Source: Megalonaias nervosa (Eukaryota; Mollusca; Bivalvia; Unionida; Unionidae). From it: a stretch of 64,000 nt of DNA. Where the stretch lies: positions 1-64,000 of the forward strand of contig JAECUM010031721.1 of assembly GCA_016617855.1 (NCBI GenBank). Reading direction: 5' to 3'. Numbering within the stretch: position 1 is the stretch's first letter; each line of letters starts with the position of its first letter. The notes under the pieces were generated by a model. It was not told where the DNA came from, made no database searches, and saw only the letters and a list, made by a program, of their open reading frames with translations. The translations under genes and the position numbers were made by a program. Shown here piece after piece: positions 62,759-64,000 of this stretch.

Positions 62759-63193
62759 AGTCGGCCGCGTTAAGTAATTTTGATATACCTGACAAACAAA
62801 AAAAAAGTAAAAAATTTCAGTGAAGTTTATTCTAAAGATGAACTTATGACGATTCCATCCCCAGAGACGCTAGCGTCTCCAGGTTCGTGTGTGATAAATA
62901 TACAAGATTTCAATGACGGATCTGGCACACATTGGGTAGCTGTTTTTGATAACAATTATTTTGACTCGTTCGGAATTCCACCAAGTGATGCAATAAAAAA
63001 ATATATGAATAAAAAAAAAATAATAAATTATTCGTCTAATCAAATTCAACCAGTTGGAACTTCTGCTTGTGGATACTATTGCGTAATGTTCATTAAACAG
63101 ATGACCGAAAATCCAGATTTTTTAAAGTTTATTTTGCAATTTGACAAACAACCTTCTCACGCTAATGATGAGATTGCAATTAATTTTATGTAA
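62755..63193 (+). pseudogene. adenain-type cysteine protease, early frameshift
   Basis: The start MKSAALSNFDIPDKQ overlaps the preceding stop. An A8 run near 62803 shifts the frame; the main part is open (62810-63193). Catalytic features are intact: His in GSGTHWVAVFD, acidic in NNYFDSFG, Gln in QIQPVGTSACG and the Cys of the CG pair. Unlike element 1, the nucleophile is present. A single-base change in the homopolymer is the only break. Role: maturation of pX/pVI-like precursors at GG-type sites. Confidence 0.8.
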
Positions 63194-63208
63194 ACTCACT
63201 GATATATA

Positions 63209-63394
63209 ATGCCAACATATTGTCATAAGTGTAAAACTAAAACAGAAAATAAAGATGAAAAAACATAAAAAACAAAAAATAATAGAATAATGCTGAAAAG
63301 TATTTGTGCAATCTGTGGAAAAAGAAAAAGTATGTTTTTGCCAGCAACAAAAGTTGTCCGGAGCGGGTTATCCAGAAATTATTTTAGTAGATGA
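63209..63394 (+). pseudogene. small zinc-ribbon protein with in-frame stop
   Basis: It starts MPTYCHKCKTKTENKDEKT, then TAA at 63266-63268, then the same frame continues MLKSICAICGKRKSMFLPAT to TGA 63392-63394. CxxC and CxxC form a zinc ribbon like the N-terminal domain of the element 2 PLA2 protein. The TAA is a substitution-type break. ATG is in TGATATATAATG. Confidence 0.65.
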
Positions 63395-63405
63395 TTAATA
63401 AATGA

Positions 63406-64000
63406 ATGACATGCGAGTGCGATAGTGATAGAGATTTATGTCTGGAGCAAAATAAAATTGTTACATATTGTCAGAAATGCAACAACAGAGGAATAATTGA
63501 AACAGGTATAGATATACATAAATTAATTGGAAAATTGCCGAAACCAAAAGGCGGTTGGACATTGCCAGGCCATAAATATACTGGACCTTATAATCCTCTT
63601 GATAAGCAACTTGATGAAAACGATAATCCGCTGCCAGGACAAGAGCCGTATAATCAAGTTGACGCAATAGCAATGCGCCATGATATCTGCTACAGAGACA
63701 TTGAACGTCCAGACAACGAACAAAATAAACACAGCTGCGATAAAGTAATGTTAGACGAATTTCGTGATATGAAACCTGTAAATATGCGAGAACGTGTTGA
63801 CCGAAGGCTGATCCAGGGTTTTATTGGAGCAAAATATAAACTCGGACTCGGTAAAAAAGAATTATATGATGATCTTGCCTTAGAGCTACATAGACCTAAA
63901 AAAAAAAGTTTCCGCTACGTAAAGTTGTCGCAAATGCCGTTGATGACATCTGGGCGATAGATTTAGTTGATGTCTCAAATCTTGCTCATTTTAATGATAA
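63406..64000 (+). pseudogene. PLA2-integrase fusion, runs off window
   Basis: The N-terminal Cys-rich part (TCECDSDRDLC; TYCQKCNNRG) leads to a linker KLIGKLPKPKGGWTLPG. A PLA2-like domain follows, with loop YTGPYNPLDKQL and catalytic HD in AMRHDICYRD, then KYKLGLGKKELYDDLALEL. An A10 run near 63903 shifts the frame; the next frame reads ANAVDDIWAIDLVDVSNLAH, the start of an rve integrase core, still open at the window end. Fusion of PLA2 and integrase in one polypeptide is supported by the continuous layout, allowing for the homopolymer shift. Confidence 0.7.

Larger units (their letters stand above)
54151..64000. mobile_element. element 3: Polinton-like element, continues past window
   Basis: A contiguous viral gene set: membrane protein, fibre, packaging ATPase, coiled-coil protein, penton-like, pX-like and major capsid-like proteins, adenain, zinc ribbon and PLA2-integrase. 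All are closely packed with TATA-ATG starts. The left limit is the last recognisable gene; no terminal repeat was found. It shares the penton-like family, PLA2 and zinc ribbons with element 2, so the two are related and both differ from element 1. Most breaks fall in A/T homopolymers. Confidence 0.85.

Overview
The window looks like part of a marine invertebrate nuclear genome, most likely a lophotrochozoan and perhaps a bivalve mollusc. It is AT-rich and rich in microsatellites, has tRNA-derived SINEs, and contains two fragments of an animal MNK-type protein kinase. Host coding sequence is sparse. The content is dominated by integrated double-stranded DNA virus-like elements of the Maverick/Polinton/adintovirus world. 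At least two lineages are present, plus the ruin of a further one.

Layout: (1) 2-673, C-terminal part of an MNK kinase gene, then non-coding DNA. (2) 3154-20746, a Polinton/adintovirus-like element of 17,593 bp with terminal inverted repeats and a perfect 6-bp target-site duplication (TATGTA at 3148-3153 and 20747-20752). On the minus strand it carries a three-copy coiled-coil gene family, adenain-type protease, a conserved 171-aa protein, hexon-like major capsid protein, a minor virion protein, a penton-like protein, a two-helix membrane protein, chromodomain integrase, three pX/mu-like basic core proteins, a packaging ATPase, a tail-anchored protein, a BIR (IAP-like) protein and a protein-primed-type DNA polymerase B. 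One small basic gene is on the plus strand. Most enzymes are broken. (3) 20753-28600, non-coding DNA with an MNK pseudogene fragment at 25.9 kb. (4) About 28.6-38.7 kb, a second element of another lineage: packaging ATPase, zinc-ribbon/PLA2 protein, intact integrase, a PolB fused to an SF1 helicase with an HNH module next to it, a zinc protein, a broken HNH endonuclease, a penton-like protein and a membrane protein. No major capsid gene was found. (5) 38.7-44.8 kb, host repeats. (6) About 44.8-49.1 kb, a heavily decayed cluster with a lambda-exonuclease/alkaline-nuclease-like gene and fibre-like genes. (7) 49.1-54.1 kb, host repeats and a second SINE copy. (8) 54.15 kb to the window end, a third element related to the second: membrane protein, fibre with phage-like repeats, packaging ATPase, coiled-coil protein, penton-like protein, major capsid-like protein, pX-like basic peptide, adenain with an intact catalytic Cys, zinc-ribbon peptide and a PLA2-integrase fusion that runs off the window.

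The most novel signal is in the first element. The small basic gene at its right end and the three-gene family at its left end finish in sequences matching the metazoan replication-dependent histone mRNA 3' end: a 16-nt stem-loop followed by an AAAAGA purine element. The two best copies lie at the inner edges of the terminal repeats. This suggests that these genes use SLBP/U7 processing and are tied to S phase. The second and third elements use a different scheme: the start codon is embedded in a TATA(T/A)-ATG motif with almost no leader, recalling late promoters of large cytoplasmic DNA viruses. Many of their frame breaks fall in A/T homopolymers, so they may be less decayed, or less well sequenced, than they look.
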